Assembly (NCBI RefSeq): GCF_010668805.1
Contig: NZ_WUFT01000028.1
Coordinates: forward strand, 1-55,931
Length of the DNA stretch: 55,931 nucleotides
Source: Rhizobium phaseoli
Lineage (GTDB): Bacteria > Pseudomonadota > Alphaproteobacteria > Rhizobiales > Rhizobiaceae
Direction of reading: 5' to 3'
Shown: piece after piece, positions 17,035 to 25,018 of the stretch
How the letters are laid out: each line of letters opens with the position of its first letter
How positions within the stretch are numbered: the first letter of the stretch is position 1
Made by a program: the position numbers and the translations under genes
The notes under the pieces: generated by a model
What the model was told of the DNA's origin: nothing
The model's database searches: none
The model's input: only the letters and a program-made list of their open reading frames with translations

Positions 17035-17062
17035 TAATCCCCCCCGTTTCTAAGCATACATA
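17035..17062 (+). promoter_or_regulatory. Shared LysR-type promoter element, degenerate copy 2
   Basis: TAAT, 11 bases, CTAA (17035-17053), preceded by the usual TTT and followed by GCATACATA in place of the CATGCA core. The TWAT at the usual distance is absent. It lies about 70 bases before the aldo/keto reductase pseudogene and looks like an eroded copy. Confidence 0.5.
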
Positions 17063-17133
17063 GCGGGCATAGATCGCAGCCTTGGTTGCAGCGTTGCGGT
17101 CTCAAATCCTACGAGCAAAACAAGGAGCTCTCT

Positions 17134-18119
17134 ATGAAGTATCGGAAACTCGGCAATTCGGGAGCGTCAGTATCCAACCTTATTCTGGGCACGATGGGGT
17201 TTGGGACTGAGACGCCCGAGAAGGAAGCCTTTGCGATCCTGGATGCCTACCTCGAAACATGATCGACACCGCCGACGTTTATGGCGGAGGGGCGTCGGAA
17301 GATTTGTTGGGCCGGTGGCGTACAGGCCGGAAGGACAAGACCGATCGGTTGTTGGTCGCTACCAAGGCCCGCTTCGGTACCGGACCGGACGTCAACGACG
17401 CGGGCACCTCGCGTCCTCACCTGCACCGTGCACTCAATACGTCGCTGCGACGTTTGGGTGTCGAGGCGATCGACCTCTACCAGATGCATGGATGGGATCC
17501 ATTGACCCCGGTGGAGGAAACGCTTTCCTTCCTGGATGCAGCGGCACGCGCCGGCAAGATCCACTACGTCGGTCTCTCCAATTTCACGGGGTGGCAGCTG
17601 CAACTGGTGCTGTCTACCGCTCGGGCAATGGGCCTGCAAGTACCGATCACGCTGCAACAGCAGTACAACCTTGTCTATCGAGAGATCGAATACGAGGTGG
17701 TTCCGGCAGCACTCCACAATGGCATTGGTATACTCCCGTGGTCACCGTTGGCTGCAGGGTTCCTGAGCGGAAAATACCACCGCGAGGCTGAGCCTGCCGG
17801 GGAAACGCGCCTCGCCAAGGGCGGCTCGATGATCGCGCATATGGGCAAAGAACTCTATGCCGCCGATCGCAACTGGAACACCATCGAGACCGTTCGCCAG
17901 ATCGCCGGCGATATCGGCTCAACTCCGAGCCAGGTCTCGCTTAGCTGGGTCACAAACCGGCCCGGCGTATCGTCCAGCATAATCGGTGCCCGGACAATGG
18001 AACAGCTGCAGGACAACCTCGGTGCGGCTGACCTTGACCTTGACGAGGCGGCGACGGCTAAACTCAATGCAGTGAGTGCGCCGCAGCCGAATGACTATCC
18101 CTATGGCCGCTCGTCTTAA
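17134..18119 (+). pseudogene. Aldo/keto reductase, frameshifted near the N-terminus
   Basis: The reading frame from 17134 (MKYRKLGNSGASVSNLILGT) stops at a TGA at 17260-17262 after AYLET. The remaining 286 residues continue in another frame from 17259 (MIDTADVYGGGASEDLLGRW). Intact relatives read AYLEAGGNMIDTAD here, so about ten bases coding AGG have been lost. The body is otherwise complete: catalytic Tyr in DVYGGG, the IDLYQMHGWDP strand, GLSNFTGWQL and SWVTNRPGVSSSIIGARTMEQ. The stop and the downstream ATG overlap as ATGA, so a shortened protein could still be made by coupled restart, lacking the first beta strand. A strong hairpin terminator follows. Confidence 0.82.
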
Positions 18120-18140
18120 GTCACCCGCCCATGTGGCAAG

Positions 18141-18174
18141 CCTGCCGTAGCTGATCCTGCGGCAGGATTTTTTT
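18141..18174 (+). terminator. Rho-independent terminator after the aldo/keto reductase
   Basis: CCTGCCG and CGGCAGG form seven-base arms around a 12-base loop, followed directly by A and seven T residues. This is the clearest intrinsic terminator in the window. Confidence 0.85.
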
Positions 18175-18194
18175 CTGGCTGCCCACGGTCGTAT

Positions 18195-18238
18195 TCAGAA
18201 GCCCAGTTTCTAACTTCATGCAGATTAGATGGAATAAT
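18195..18238 (+). promoter_or_regulatory. Shared LysR-type promoter element, copy 3
   Basis: TCAG, 11 bases, CTAA (18195-18213), then CTTCATGCA to 18222, 12 bases, and TAAT at 18235-18238. It lies about 70 bases upstream of the Old Yellow Enzyme gene. Confidence 0.72.
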
Positions 18239-18304
18239 CAACACCCGTCTTCGTTGGTAAATGTCTGTTCAGAAACAGCCACACCGCAAGAAAGACTCCG
18301 TATC

Positions 18305-19465
18305 ATGAACGCTCCACTCTTCGAAACGTTTACCTTTACGAATGGATTGACCCTCGGCAACCATGTCGTCATGGCGCCGATGACCACCTGGTCAGGAAAC
18401 GACGATGGTACCGTTTCCGACGAGGAAATGGGCTACTATCGGCGTAGGGCACAAGGTGTTGGCCTGGTGCTGACAGGTTGCACGCACGTTACAGCGAATG
18501 GTATTGGTTTCACCGGCGAGTTCGCGTCCTATGACGACAAATTCACACCAAGTTTGCGCCGGCTGGCAGAAGCCGCCAAAAGCGGCGGAGCGCCAGCGGT
18601 GCTTCAGATTTTCCACGCCGGCAACAAGGCCGAGGCAAGTCTGGTACCTGCCGAGGATATTGTGAGCGCCAGCTCTGTCCCGGTTGCTGCAGGTCCTTTC
18701 AACGCCGCTGGAGTGATACCGCGCCCCTTGAGCCATGATGAAATCCTCGACGTGATTTCTGCCTTCGGCGCCGCCACGCGCCGCGCCATCGAAGCCGGCT
18801 TCGACGGTATTGAACTCCACGGCGCACACGGTTTCCTGCTTCAGAACTTCTTCTCGCCGCTTTCCAATCAGCGTGACGACGAGTGGGGTGGGTCGCCCGA
18901 AAACCGCATGCGCTTTCCGATCGCCGTTGTCATCGAGGTCAAGCGGGTCATTAGCGAATTTGCGAAGCGGCCCTTCCTTTTGGGATATCGAATTTCGCCC
19001 GAGGAACCCGAAGAGGGCGGTCTTCGTATCAATGACGCCTACGGTTTGATCGACCGTCTTATCGAAACCGGCGTGGATTACGTCCACGCGTCCCTGAGCA
19101 ACGTGCTTGAAGCAAAGCCCGTAGACGGCGGCGACGATCGCACGATCGCGGAGCTTATCGCCACCCGCGTGGCAGGACGGGTCCCGGTCATCGCGGCCGG
19201 CCAGGTCAGGACACCTGACCAGGCAAAGAGCGCGCTTGACCTCGGTCTTTCGCTCGTGGCGGTCGGCCAGGGACTGGTCATCAATCCAAACTGGGTGGAG
19301 CTGTCGAAGAATGGTAGCGAAGATCAGATCGAGGTGGAGGTCAGAACTTCGAAAGTTCCTGAGATCGAGATTCCTGGCAAGCTGTGGGGCGTCATTCAGG
19401 CCGCCACAGGCTGGTTCAACGTCAGGGACGACCGCACGGAAGTATCAAAAAAAGCAACGGCCTAG
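18305..19465 (+). CDS. NADH:flavin oxidoreductase, Old Yellow Enzyme family
   Basis: 386 residues from the ATG at 18305. A complete FMN-barrel ene-reductase: GNHVVMAPMTTWSGNDDG at the first strand, LQIFHAGNKA, the FDGIELHGAHGFLLQNFFSP substrate motif, LSNQRDDEWGGSPENRMRF, and the phosphate-binding PVIAAGQVRTPDQAKSALDL. Members reduce activated C=C bonds, quinones or nitro groups with NAD(P)H. It sits with an SDR 74 bases downstream and has its own LysR-type box, suggesting an operon for electrophile or enal detoxification. Confidence 0.92.
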   Translation: MNAPLFETFTFTNGLTLGNHVVMAPMTTWSGNDDGTVSDEEMGYYRRRAQGVGLVLTGCTHVTANGIGFTGEFASYDDKFTPSLRRLAEAAKSGGAPAVLQIFHAGNKAEASLVPAEDIVSASSVPVAAGPFNAAGVIPRPLSHDEILDVISAFGAATRRAIEAGFDGIELHGAHGFLLQNFFSPLSNQRDDEWGGSPENRMRFPIAVVIEVKRVISEFAKRPFLLGYRISPEEPEEGGLRINDAYGLIDRLIETGVDYVHASLSNVLEAKPVDGGDDRTIAELIATRVAGRVPVIAAGQVRTPDQAKSALDLGLSLVAVGQGLVINPNWVELSKNGSEDQIEVEVRTSKVPEIEIPGKLWGVIQAATGWFNVRDDRTEVSKKATA

Positions 19466-19539
19466 TACCTCCTCCCAAACCCCGGCGGTGTTGGCGAACC
19501 AGTCAACCCGAACGGGATCTGATACCAAGGAAAAGATCT

Positions 19540-20379
19540 ATGAGTAAAGTTTGGATGATCACCGGCGCCGGCCGCGGCATGGGCCTGGACTTCGCCAAAG
19601 CGGTTCTGGCGTCCGGCGACAAGCTGGTTGCCACCGGCCGCAAGCCAGAGCGCGTCGCCGAGGCAATCGGACCGTCGGAAAATCTGCTGGTGACCACGCT
19701 TGATGTGACGAAGCCGGTCGACGCGGTGTCGGCCGTCAACGCAGCGACCGAGCGTTTCGGGCGCCTCGATGTGCTGGTCAACAATGCCGCAAGCTTCTAC
19801 GCCGGCTATTTCGAGGATCTGACACCGGAGCAGATGGATCTGCAACTGGCGAGTGGTCTCATCGGCCCCATGAATGTCACGCGCGCCGTGCTGCCAGTTA
19901 TGCGGCGCCAGGGGGCCGGCAAGATCGTATCCATCTCATCAACGGCAAGCCTGGTCGGCTTTGAATTCTGCAGCGCCTACGCCGCCGCAAAGTTTGCGCT
20001 GGATGGCTGGATCGAGTCACTGCAGCCGGAAGTGGCGCCACTTGGTGTCGAGACCATGATCGTCAATCCCGGCTTCTTCCGCACGGAGCTTTTGAGCGAG
20101 GATTCAACCCAATATGCTGCGTCCGCCGTCAGCGACTACGCCGAACGGCGAGCCCAGAACATGGCTGGCTGGAAGTCCGCCAACGGCCAGCAGCCGGGTG
20201 ATCCGGCCAAGCTCGCACAGGCCCTGATCACGCTGGTCAACCTGCCCGAGTTGCCCCGCCGCTTCATCGCCGGCGCCGACGCTGTCGGCATGGTCGAACA
20301 GAAGCTTGCCCTGGTGCAGCAGCAGATCGATGCCCACAAGGAACTGTCCAGCTCTCTTGCCTTCGACACACAGGCTTGA
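19540..20379 (+). CDS. Short-chain dehydrogenase/reductase
   Basis: 279 residues starting MSKVWMITGAGRGMGLDFAK, with CAAGGAAAAG upstream as a likely ribosome site. Classical SDR features are present: GAGRGMG cofactor loop, LDVLVNNAA, SISSTASL serine and YAAAK catalytic pair. The C-terminal extension with a PELPRRFIAGADA segment is typical of SDRs annotated as oxidoreductases of unknown substrate. It lies in tandem with the Old Yellow Enzyme gene and is followed by a hairpin. Confidence 0.9.
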   Translation: MSKVWMITGAGRGMGLDFAKAVLASGDKLVATGRKPERVAEAIGPSENLLVTTLDVTKPVDAVSAVNAATERFGRLDVLVNNAASFYAGYFEDLTPEQMDLQLASGLIGPMNVTRAVLPVMRRQGAGKIVSISSTASLVGFEFCSAYAAAKFALDGWIESLQPEVAPLGVETMIVNPGFFRTELLSEDSTQYAASAVSDYAERRAQNMAGWKSANGQQPGDPAKLAQALITLVNLPELPRRFIAGADAVGMVEQKLALVQQQIDAHKELSSSLAFDTQA

Positions 20380-20388
20380 AAGCACTGT

Positions 20389-20414
20389 GAGCGGGTGCCA
20401 CAAGCGACCCGCTC
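20389..20414 (+). terminator. Hairpin after the SDR gene
   Basis: Eight-base arms GAGCGGGT and ACCCGCTC around a 10-base loop, ten bases after the SDR stop. A T tract is lacking, so it could be a weak terminator or an RNA-stabilising hairpin between converging transcripts. Confidence 0.5.
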
Positions 20415-20427
20415 ATGCTTCTGAATT

Positions 20428-20700
20428 CTACCATCGCCAAAGTCGACGAGCAGAGCTGGTCTTGAACAGCCGTCCACCGCGAGAGCATGTCACCAAGAGG
20501 ACGATTAGGAGCACGACCGCGTAACCGATCTGGGTCATTGTTACCAGCAAGCCGACTTTTCGAGTCGATACCTGAAGCGCAGTGGCGATTTCGTTCCGGA
20601 GCGGCTGTGCCCAGTAGAGGTTTCCAACGGCGATCCCGCCTGCGATCACAAACTACACAGCGAGCCTGCTCGATACCATTGCCCTGCCGGTGCCTCGCAT
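20428..20700 (-). pseudogene. MFS transporter N-terminal remnant
   Basis: From the ATG at 20700 the minus strand reads MRGTGRAMVSSRLAV, an in-frame TAG at 20653-20655, and then FVIAGGIAVGNLYWAQPLRN and VGLLVTMTQIGYAVVLLIVL. This is the first two membrane helices of an MFS permease of the kind often beside LysR genes. Homology ends soon after LLIVLLV, so the rest of the permease is missing. Both the stop and the truncation indicate a dead gene. Confidence 0.7.
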
Positions 20701-20709
20701 TTACGTTGC

Positions 20710-20898
20710 TTAGGTGCACTGCGTGACTTTCACTGAACCCATTTCACCAGCCATCGCGGACCAGCCTGCCTGCACCGTCCCATGCAGATCCAGACTTGCG
20801 AGCGCCATGCCGCGAAGAACGACGGCAACGAGCAGCACGCCGGAACCCAGGCTGAGCGCATCGACATGATAGTCTTTTGGATCGTATGACATCTTCAT
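20710..20898 (-). CDS. Small membrane protein, unknown
   Basis: 62 residues from the ATG at 20898, chosen because AGGA lies five bases upstream. It begins MKMSYDPKDYHVDALSLGSG and has one hydrophobic stretch (GSGVLLVAVVLRGMALASL). I do not recognise a family. It sits upstream of the MFS remnant on the same strand and about 90 bases behind the reverse copy of the shared box, so it may be a first gene of that decaying unit or a fragment. Confidence 0.35.
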   Translation of the reverse strand: MKMSYDPKDYHVDALSLGSGVLLVAVVLRGMALASLDLHGTVQAGWSAMAGEMGSVKVTQCT

Positions 20899-20973
20899 AA
20901 GTTCCTGATTGCGTCCTTGAGGACAGCTTTGGATCAATTCATACGAGCGTTATTGGCCAAATCCAGATTGTTG

Positions 20974-21017
20974 ATAACCCACGCAATTCCGCATGAGTTT
21001 AGAAACCAGGTTTATGA
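20974..21017 (-). promoter_or_regulatory. Shared LysR-type promoter element, copy 4 (reverse)
   Basis: On the minus strand: TCAT, 11 bases, CTAA (21017-20999), then ACTCATGCG, 12 bases, and TTAT at 20977-20974. The spacing is identical to copies 1, 3, 5 and 6. It points towards the small membrane ORF and the MFS remnant, showing that this dead permease belonged to the same regulon. Confidence 0.65.
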
Positions 21018-21220
21018 ATGAGCGGCAAGGCGACGTGCCTCGGCCTGTCGGCTACGTGAAGCATGCATTGGTATAGCCGTCACGATGATGTCTTAAAGTG
21101 CGCGGGAAACCGGATGCAAACATCTCTGTGATCTGGGCGGCGAATGCATCCGCGCGGGCAACGGAGAAACTAACCGACGGCGGACCAGGTGGAACCTGCC
21201 AAACGGTCTATTGACGCGGC

Positions 21221-21844
21221 TCAGCCACGCAACACGCCTCCATTTTCAATAATGGCCGTCGGCGTATCGACATCAAGCAAAGCGGCCGGACCGATATCGA
21301 TCGTGATGACCGGGAGTTTGCTATCGGCAATCAACTCTCGTGCCCCGACATCGCCTGACAGTCTGATCAAGCGGTCGTAGAGCACTTGGGGGAACAAGAC
21401 GGGATGTCCAGGCTTGTCGCAAAAGCTGGCCCGCACAATCGATTCCCCACCGGATTTCTGGAAGGCCTGTATCAAACTGTCGATATGCCCGGTCACGATG
21501 CCGGGCATATCTGCCAACATGACAAGCACACCATCGCACTCAGCAAGTTGAGGATGCGAGACCCCGCAAGCCACCGAACTCGCCATGCCGATCAGGTAAG
21601 ACGGATTGAACAAGGTGGCGATATCGAGGCCCGTCAAGGCCTCTTCGATATCTCCTTGCCGATGGCCCGTCACGGCAACGACCGGCGTAGCATTGGAGGC
21701 TAGCAATACAATTGCGGAACGCCGCACCAGCGGCACGCCATCGAACTCAGCCAGCAGCTTGTGCTGGCCGTTTTCTCCCATGCGCTTTGCCTGTCCAGCC
21801 GCCAGCAAGATGGCTCCGACCGAAACGCCTTTGCGTTGTTCCAT
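21221..21844 (-). CDS. mocA: MobA-like nucleotidyltransferase, probable molybdenum cofactor cytidylyltransferase
   Basis: 207 residues from the ATG at 21844; the frame upstream of it has no family features. The start GAILLAAGQAKRMGENGQHK is the nucleotide-binding loop, followed by VMLADMPGIVTGHID and KPGHPVLFPQVLYDRL, which fit MocA/MobA-like enzymes. MocA adds CMP to molybdopterin, giving the MCD cofactor used by PaoABC-type enzymes. The paoABC-like genes lie 1.7 kb away in the same island, which supports that role. The start is 114 bases from the two-fold symmetric box at 21958-21976, which might serve both directions. Confidence 0.8.
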   Translation of the reverse strand: MEQRKGVSVGAILLAAGQAKRMGENGQHKLLAEFDGVPLVRRSAIVLLASNATPVVAVTGHRQGDIEEALTGLDIATLFNPSYLIGMASSVACGVSHPQLAECDGVLVMLADMPGIVTGHIDSLIQAFQKSGGESIVRASFCDKPGHPVLFPQVLYDRLIRLSGDVGARELIADSKLPVITIDIGPAALLDVDTPTAIIENGGVLRG

Positions 21845-21957
21845 GCTTCCTCGACTACTCTCTTCGGTTCTACCATCGGATGGGTCCGTAGAACTGGGGG
21901 CCCCGCGCAATTTCGTTTGAAGCGGAAACGGACAAGCCAGTCGCTGGACCAACCGAT

Positions 21958-22001
21958 TTAGAAGGCTGCTTTCTAACCCCATGCAAACGAAGGTGTCTAA
22001 T
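21958..22001 (+). promoter_or_regulatory. Shared LysR-type promoter element, copy 5
   Basis: TTAG, 11 bases, CTAA (21958-21976) is a perfect four-base dyad. CCCCATGCA follows to 21985, then 12 bases and TAAT at 21998-22001. It lies 80 bases before the cytochrome P460 gene and between it and the divergent mocA. Confidence 0.72.
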
Positions 22002-22080
22002 GCGCCGGGGCGCGACAGGGTAATCTTACGATTGAATGTCTGTGTCCATTTACTCCCCAAACTCAACGTGAGGACCCTGA

Positions 22081-22583
22081 ATGCCTTCATCGAGACAACG
22101 ATCGGTCCGCGCAGGCATCGCTGGCATCATCTGCTTATTTGCCGCAATCGCCAGTACAGGCATGATGGGCGGCCAAGCGCTAGCGCAGGCAACCGGCAAT
22201 CGTGCGACCTTCCCCAAAAATTTCAAAGAATACGTGGTGTACGGCACCTATGACCGCGGATCTTCTAAAGAAGAGGCCTTTGCTACTCGCGAAACCATAG
22301 CGATCGCTAAGTCCGGCCAGCCTTTGCCACCAGGCACCCAGTTGGTGCTCGGAATATGGACCGATTACAAGCTTGTGGTTATTTCGTCATGGAAAAAGGA
22401 GTCGATTGGGGCCTTGCCTCCTCCGAGGACGAGCGGACCGGCGACTGGCATTTCCAGCAGTTCGATACCAACGGACAGGTCAAGCGGGAAGCAATCGCCG
22501 ATCGCTGTCAGTCGTGCCATGGCGGGCAGGTCGATAATGATTTCATGTTCACGACCGAAAAAATGCGGGCTTACCTTCCTTGA
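22081..22583 (+). pseudogene. Cytochrome P460-family protein, frameshifted
   Basis: The frame from 22081 encodes a signal peptide (IAGIICLFAAIASTGMMGGQ, cleavage near ALAQA) and FPKNFKEYVVYGTYDRGSSK to GIWTDYKLV. At about 22375 the reading moves to the next frame, which gives GYFVMEKGVDWGLASSEDER, WHFQQFDTNGQ and the haem motif CQSCHGG. Inserting one base restores a full P460 domain of about 167 residues, so a one-base deletion (or sequencing error) is likely. P460 proteins bind a cross-linked c-type haem in the periplasm. The last codon overlaps the TTG start of the membrane partner. Confidence 0.8.
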
Positions 22584-23278
22584 CGCCGCTTTTTCTCTTT
22601 CGATTGATCCTGGACCTGCTCGCGGTCAGCCTGTTGCTGGCCGCTTTCGCATACAATTGGTTCGGCAACGCAGCCCACGAGATTATCGGCACCGCGATGT
22701 TCGTTCTGCTGATCAGCCACAACGTCTTTAACCGGCGCTGGTACGGCGTCGTGACGAAAGGCTGGCGGGAGCCGCGCAGCATTTTCAGCAAGACGATCAC
22801 ACTCTGTCTTTTGGTTATGATGGTGGGGCTGATCATCACCAGCGTCATCATTTCGCAGACCGTCTTCGACTTCCTGTCACTTCGCAGCAGCTTCATCGCG
22901 CGACAGATCCACGCGCTTATCGCCTATCTCGTACTCTTGATTGCAGCCCTTCATGTGGGGCTGCAATGGTCGATGATCATGCGGGCTGTGAGACAGGCCC
23001 TGCAAGTAGAGAAGAATACCCGAATTCAGACCGTTGCTATGCGCGGCATGGCATTTCTGATTGCGATCTACGGCATTCATAGCCTTTTCGTTATCGATAT
23101 CGGACCCAAGCTTCGGATGGAGACGGCCTTCAGTTTCCGGGACTTCGAGGCCGCGCGAGCCGAATTTATTCTGCGGCATGCGGCGATCATCTCACTGTGC
23201 GCTATAATCTCGCATTACAGCCTCAAGCTGCTCGGCCTTTACAGGAGAGATCGCGGCGCTCCAGGGATCACGCGGTGA
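22580..23278 (+). CDS. DUF4405/cytochrome b-like membrane protein
   Basis: 232 residues from a TTG start that overlaps the P460 stop (TTGA). Four to five hydrophobic helices are visible (LILDLLAVSLLLAAFAYNWF, IIGTAMFVLLISHNVFNRRW, LLVMMVGLIITSVIISQTVF, HALIAYLVLLIAALHVGLQW). Paired histidines in SHNVFNRRW and ALIAALHVGLQW-type positions suggest b-haem ligation as in DUF4405 proteins. It is probably the membrane redox partner of the P460 protein. If the P460 frameshift is real, translation coupling to this gene would be disturbed. Confidence 0.72.
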   Translation: MTPLFLFRLILDLLAVSLLLAAFAYNWFGNAAHEIIGTAMFVLLISHNVFNRRWYGVVTKGWREPRSIFSKTITLCLLVMMVGLIITSVIISQTVFDFLSLRSSFIARQIHALIAYLVLLIAALHVGLQWSMIMRAVRQALQVEKNTRIQTVAMRGMAFLIAIYGIHSLFVIDIGPKLRMETAFSFRDFEAARAEFILRHAAIISLCAIISHYSLKLLGLYRRDRGAPGITR

Positions 23279-23434
23279 ATTGTCAGGCATAGGTGATATC
23301 GCATTCTGAATCCTCGCCATGAACAGTCAGGTTGGAACCATGGCAAACGCCACGCCGATTTTGGCCAATGCGCGGCCGATAATGACCCCTTCTGTCTGCC
23401 GACCTCATCCTGATCCCGGCGACATCCCTCCGAT

Positions 23435-23478
23435 TTAGCAATCCCCTTTCTAACCTCATGCAGTCAGGAACGACTAAT
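23435..23478 (+). promoter_or_regulatory. Shared LysR-type promoter element, copy 6
   Basis: TTAG, 11 bases, CTAA (23435-23453), then CCTCATGCA to 23462, 12 bases, and TAAT at 23475-23478, 60 bases before paoA. It matches copies 1, 3, 4 and 5 in every spacing. Confidence 0.75.
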
Positions 23479-23537
23479 CGCTCGTCATCAATGGCACTAG
23501 GTTCGATCGTCGATACCTGGGTTCGAGAGGAGACGAG

Positions 23538-24029
23538 ATGTCAACTGCCCGACAATTATCGCTTGAGGTGAATGGCAAAAGCCATGACCTCCAACTCGAC
23601 ATACGAACGACGTTGCTTGACGCGCTTCGCGAGCATGCCGATCTGCCCGGAACGAAGAAGGGCTGCGATCACGGACAATGCGGCGCCTGTACCGTTCACG
23701 TCGATGGCCAGCGTGTCCTGAGCTGTCTCACCTTGGCGGCCCAGGCCGAAGGCCGTCCGGTCACGACGATCGAAGGCCTGCAGTCCTCCGACGGTGTGAT
23801 GCATGCGGTTCAAACCGCCTTTATCGAACATGATGCCTTCCAATGTGGATACTGCACGCCTGGCCAGATCATGTCGGCCGTCGCTTGTATTCGCGAAGGC
23901 CATGCCGGCACGGATGAGGATATCCGTGAGTACATGAGCGGCAACATCTGTCGGTGCGGCGCCTACCCGCATATCGTGGCCGCGGTGCGCGATGCTGCAA
24001 GCCGCCTTAAGAAGGAGGCAGCACGATGA
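23538..24029 (+). CDS. paoA: Aldehyde oxidoreductase 2Fe-2S subunit, PaoA-like
   Basis: 163 residues. Two 2Fe-2S clusters are visible: Cys43, Cys48, Cys51 and Cys63 (KGCDHGQCGACTVHV) and Cys103, Cys106, Cys138, Cys140 (FQCGYCTPG and NICRCGAYPH). This is the small subunit of a xanthine oxidase-family enzyme. E. coli PaoA carries the Tat signal, but here the N-terminus (MSTARQLSLEVNG) has none; the molybdenum subunit carries an RR motif instead. It overlaps paoB by four bases. Confidence 0.92.
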   Translation: MSTARQLSLEVNGKSHDLQLDIRTTLLDALREHADLPGTKKGCDHGQCGACTVHVDGQRVLSCLTLAAQAEGRPVTTIEGLQSSDGVMHAVQTAFIEHDAFQCGYCTPGQIMSAVACIREGHAGTDEDIREYMSGNICRCGAYPHIVAAVRDAASRLKKEAAR

Positions 24030-25018
24030 GAACCTTTGATTATCTCCGGGCTGAAGACACGTCCACAGCCATCGCCGAGGCCGCCAAGCCCGAAACAAGC
24101 TTCCTTGCGGGTGGCACCACGTTGCTCGATCTCATGAAACTGGATGTCGAGCGCCCGGCGCACCTGGTCGATATCACCCGACTGTCCGGTCTCGACGCGA
24201 TCGAGGTATCGGCAGATGTCATCCGGATCGGCGCGCTTGCAAAGATGAGCAAGGTTGCCGATCACGCCGACATCAAGGATGCCGCGCCAGCGCTGTCCGA
24301 AAGTCTCTGGCGAGCCGCCTCGGCGCAGCTGCGCAACATGGCGTCCATCGGCGGCAACCTGATGCAGCGAACCCGTTGCACCTATTTCCGCGACCCGGGA
24401 GCCTATCCGAACTGCAACAAGCGCAATCCAGGTTCCGGCTGCGCAGCGCTGGAGGGTGTCAACCGCAACCATGCTGTGCTCGGCACCAGCGACGCCTGCA
24501 TCGCCATCTATCCCGGCGATTTTGCGGTCTCGCTTGTGGCTTTCGACGCCACCGTGCTCGTTCGAGGATCGATTGAGCGCCGCATTCCCGTCGATGACTT
24601 TTACCTGCTACCGGGCCAGACCCCACATATCGAGCACCACCTTGCACCCGGTGAGATGATCGTCGGCATCGAGATCCCGCGTGTCGCCGCGTTGAAGCGC
24701 TCGCATTACCTCAAGGTCCGTGATCGCGCATCCTACGAGTTCGCCGCCGCCAGCGCCGCCGTCGGCATTGAACTCGAAGACGACGGCAAGACGATCCGCG
24801 ATGTGCGCATTGCCGTCGGTGGCGTGGCAACCAAACCTTGGCGTCTGCGCACTGTAGAAGACACGCTGAAGGGCAAGCCTCTCGACGAGGCGACGCTTCG
24901 GACTGCTGCTGCAGCCGCCATCGATGGCGCAAAGTCGAGCGGACACAATGCGTTTAAGATCGAGCTGACACCGAAGGTCGTGGCCCGCGCCCTGATGACG
25001 GTAGGAGATATCGCATGA
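24026..25018 (+). CDS. paoB: Aldehyde oxidoreductase FAD-binding subunit, PaoB-like
   Basis: 330 residues. The FAD-binding start FLAGGTTLLDLMKLDVERP and AQLRNMASIGGNLMQRTRC match the CO-dehydrogenase flavoprotein family. An inserted loop with Cys118, Cys130, Cys139 and Cys158 (CTYFRDPGAYPNCNKRNPG) is the extra 4Fe-4S site that sets PaoB-type subunits apart from ordinary xanthine dehydrogenases. It overlaps paoA and paoC by four bases at each end. Confidence 0.93.
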   Translation: MRTFDYLRAEDTSTAIAEAAKPETSFLAGGTTLLDLMKLDVERPAHLVDITRLSGLDAIEVSADVIRIGALAKMSKVADHADIKDAAPALSESLWRAASAQLRNMASIGGNLMQRTRCTYFRDPGAYPNCNKRNPGSGCAALEGVNRNHAVLGTSDACIAIYPGDFAVSLVAFDATVLVRGSIERRIPVDDFYLLPGQTPHIEHHLAPGEMIVGIEIPRVAALKRSHYLKVRDRASYEFAAASAAVGIELEDDGKTIRDVRIAVGGVATKPWRLRTVEDTLKGKPLDEATLRTAAAAAIDGAKSSGHNAFKIELTPKVVARALMTVGDIA

